DNA of 64,000 nucleotides from Spinacia oleracea (Eukaryota; Streptophyta; Magnoliopsida; Caryophyllales; Amaranthaceae): NCBI RefSeq assembly GCF_020520425.1, contig NC_079490.1, positions 1,054,001 to 1,118,000 of the forward strand, read 5' to 3'. Shown piece by piece: positions 61,901 to 64,000 of this stretch (position 1 is its first letter; each line of letters starts with the position of its first letter). The notes under the pieces were generated by a model. It saw only the letters and a program-made list of their open reading frames with translations, ran no database searches and was not told where the DNA came from. The position numbers and the translations under genes were made by a program.

Positions 61901-63013
61901 GAGTTAAGTACACATTTGGGGTCTCACCTTTTGGTTTTTTCACCATTTGGGACCCGAAGCTTTTTTTTTCACCGTTAAGGACCTATAATAAAATTTCCGG
62001 CCAAAATTAACCCAATTGTGTGAAAGTTTAGTCCCCTTAGTTATAAGGTTAGTCCCCTTAGTTAAAGTACACTTGTCATCATATGATTTGTTCCGCTTAA
62101 ACAATGCAAAGGTTTACCTTTCACATTTACCCTTCTAAATTCTAATACTCTGAATTGTAATTCGGTCTTCTCCGTCGAGGCGTTGTCTCTTTGAAGAAAT
62201 TGCCTTGAACCTCCGGCGCTTAACTTTGGCAATGTCCGTCCTCTTTCAGATTTACGCCACTTCTTCCGCCATTACTTAGGTATATTGCACTGTCCTTATC
62301 ATTTTATTTTCTGGATTTTTGTTTTGTTGGTTGAAAATTGGGAGAATATTTTTGGTTGAATTGAATTGAGATCAGGTTTCAGTTTGAAATAAATAATTGA
62401 TATTTGCATTGAACTGAGTCCAATTTAAACTCGAAGTAACCAGATTTGATCCTCTCACTAATTTATCTACTTGTGCGTTTGATTTTACCCTTCTATTACA
62501 ATGGCAAAACAACATTGAGTAATGGGTCATTTATTTTATTTGCAGATGTAAAATGGTTGCGGAAATGCTTGATTATTGCTGTAAAACTTGCTTGATGCAC
62601 CTGATTACAAATGAGATGAAGGTTTTGGTTGATGACAAAATTACTGGAATGCTTTCAGATGTGAATACTGTAAATTTTTTTAAGGTGTTTGATGATGAAC
62701 ACTTTTTTCAATTTGGTGTTGGCGTTTGATGAAAAACATGGTAACAGGAAGAGTTTTATAGCAAGCAATCCTTAACGGTCATATTTTGTGTAATTTGAGA
62801 GATTTTACCTTCATTTAATGTTCTGAAATTATTAATTGCATTTAAATGTTTTTATTTTTTATTTTTATATTCATGTTGTGGGTTAACAGTGAGTTTACCT
62901 TGAGTTAACTTGCCGGAAAGTTGGTTAGAGGTCCTAAAGGGTGAAAAAAAAAAAGTGTAGGTCCTTAAGGGTGAAAAACTCAAAAGGTGAGACCCCAACT
63001 TTGTGCTTAACTC
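61901..63013. mobile_element. Non-autonomous Mutator-like element (MULE)
   Basis: A 1,113-bp element with long imperfect terminal inverted repeats of about 80 bp (left GAGTTAAGTACACATTTGGG, right complement GAGTTAAGCACAAAGTTGGG, both followed by GTCTCACCTTTTG). The flanks are a perfect 10-bp duplication GAGAAAGAAT (61891-61900 and 63014-63023), near the 9-bp norm of MULEs. No transposase is seen. The interior has a GC-richer part (about 62,160-62,280) and exon-like stretches near 62,546-62,660, possibly captured gene sequence. It sits right upstream of the histidinol dehydrogenase start region. Confidence 0.85.
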
Positions 63014-63023
63014 GAGAAAGAAT

Positions 63024-63714
63024 TCGTAGGAAGTAATAATAATATAGATTTTTCTTTAAAATTTTTTTTTATGTTACCAATTGTTCACCCTTGGGTTAAT
63101 ATAGATTTGGGCGAATTCTGGGTGGATAGTTTTCAATCTCTTTTCAATTGTTGTTGCGGGAATCGAACATGCGATCCTCCCTACTAAATTCAGTCTCAAT
63201 CATCACTGAACCAACAGGCAATTGGTATAATATAGATATATTTGGCTCATTTTTTTTTTAATCTGTCCATACATGTTGTGTTACCAATTTTAACGAGTGA
63301 TTATTTTTTGAGAAAGATATACATGAACTTAATTAAGACGATTCCTCGCAGTAAAAAAGAATTCGAGCATTTATATATTTGTGCTACTCGGAAGTACTTT
63401 TTTTTTTTGGGTACTCCGAGGCCTTGTTTTTATTTTTGCACATGGCCTCCAAGATGTTTAGGACGGCTTTATGTATACGATATGCACCTCATAGAAATGC
63501 AATTGGCGCCGATTGTGATACATTGTCTCTATAATACCATTCTTACTTTTCATTAGAGCCAAAACTAATTAATTAAAAAATCCATTCTTCAAATTACAAG
63601 TTCAACAAAAATAATACTATGACGAAATGAAATAAATTAATTAAAAAATTCATTCTTAAAATTACAAGTTGTATATCAAAAGATTTAGAATCATAAATTC
63701 AATCAAGGTTCGAT
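63024..63714. other. Spacer between the MULE and the lipoxygenase gene
   Basis: AT-rich sequence with the 3' flank of the lipoxygenase gene. It has a short direct repeat (AATTAATTAAAAAATYCATTC near 63,567 and 63,630). No gene recognised. Confidence 0.5.
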
Positions 63715-64000
63715 TTATATTGAAATGCTGTTAGGAACTCCCATTCCAGTCACTCCAGATTTAGAAAGTGGCTTAAGTAGTTGATATGACAAGGTCCCTG
63801 CTCCATTTCTGTTCTTGAATTTATTATCTGCATTCCTCGAATCAATAATGTTCTCCAAATCCTTCAAACTAGCATTAAATTTCTCAAATGCAGTTTTTAT
63901 TTTCAGATCTTCAGCCCAGGAAGGCTCGATTTGATCACCGATATACTCCTCATCAGGAGAATGAGTTGATAACACATTCAAAACCGCCATGACTTTCGTG
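63715..64000 (-). CDS. Lipoxygenase, C-terminal part of the last exon
   Basis: The last 94 or so residues of a plant lipoxygenase, continuing beyond the right edge. The sequence runs MAVLNVLSTHSPDEEYIG, EPSWAEDLKI, FEKFNASLKDLENIIDSRN, NRNGAGTLSYQLLKP and ends GVPNSISI. The C-terminal isoleucine is the invariant iron ligand of the family. The HSPDEEYIG and closing motifs fit the 9-lipoxygenase (LOX1-like) group better than plastid 13-lipoxygenases, but positional specificity cannot be decided from this part. The enzyme would add oxygen to linoleic or linolenic acid in oxylipin synthesis. Confidence 0.93.
   Translation of the reverse strand, partial: TKVMAVLNVLSTHSPDEEYIGDQIEPSWAEDLKIKTAFEKFNASLKDLENIIDSRNADNKFKNRNGAGTLSYQLLKPLSKSGVTGMGVPNSISI

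Noticed and set aside
62546-62660. Exon-like stretch inside the MULE after TATTTGCAG
   Set aside because: Frame is short and matches no protein I recognise; mentioned only as possible captured sequence.

Overview
This is plant nuclear DNA, most likely from a eudicot. The genes are spliced with GT-AG introns, the spacers are AT-rich and full of MITEs, and the families are plant-specific: G-type lectin receptor kinases, secreted 13-exon GH1 beta-glucosidases, plastid histidinol dehydrogenase and a plant lipoxygenase. A Caryophyllales/Amaranthaceae-like source is only a guess; nothing here fixes the species. All coordinates and exon joins were read by eye from the sequence, and reading phase was checked across every join.

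Layout. (1) 1-13,150: a minus-strand tandem array of G-type lectin receptor kinases. It holds the 5' tip of one copy (1-142), one intact intronless gene (3620-6082) and one copy broken near its signal peptide (9461-11937). Spacer 1-2,700 is an almost exact copy of 5,941-8,641, which points to a very recent unequal crossover. (2) 16,060-48,962: three plus-strand GH1 beta-glucosidase genes of 13 exons each with nearly identical exon lengths, plus one stray exon relic. The third gene keeps an intact reading frame although its last intron has grown to about 10.3 kb. A roughly 0.5 kb hAT element sits in that intron, and a 9.66 kb LTR element with two 2,924-bp LTRs sits inside the hAT element. (3) 49,686-52,392 (minus): a gene joining an ADP-ribosyltransferase-like domain to a four-bladed plant hemopexin (albumin-2-like) domain. 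I know of no description of this architecture and it is the most interesting item here. (4) 54,793-61,027 (minus): a complete 14-exon histidinol dehydrogenase gene, with a 1.1 kb non-autonomous Mutator-like element just upstream of its probable promoter. (5) 63,715-64,000 (minus): the C-terminal end of a lipoxygenase gene that continues beyond the window.

How the genes relate. No operon-like logic is expected in plant DNA. Receptor kinases, secreted glucosidases and lipoxygenase are all families often tied to defence or stress, and the two tandem arrays suggest a fast-evolving neighbourhood. Histidinol dehydrogenase is a single-copy housekeeping gene of histidine synthesis. Mobile DNA, mostly Stowaway-, Tourist- and hAT-type MITEs, a TRIM, a MULE and the LTR element, makes up much of the introns and spacers.
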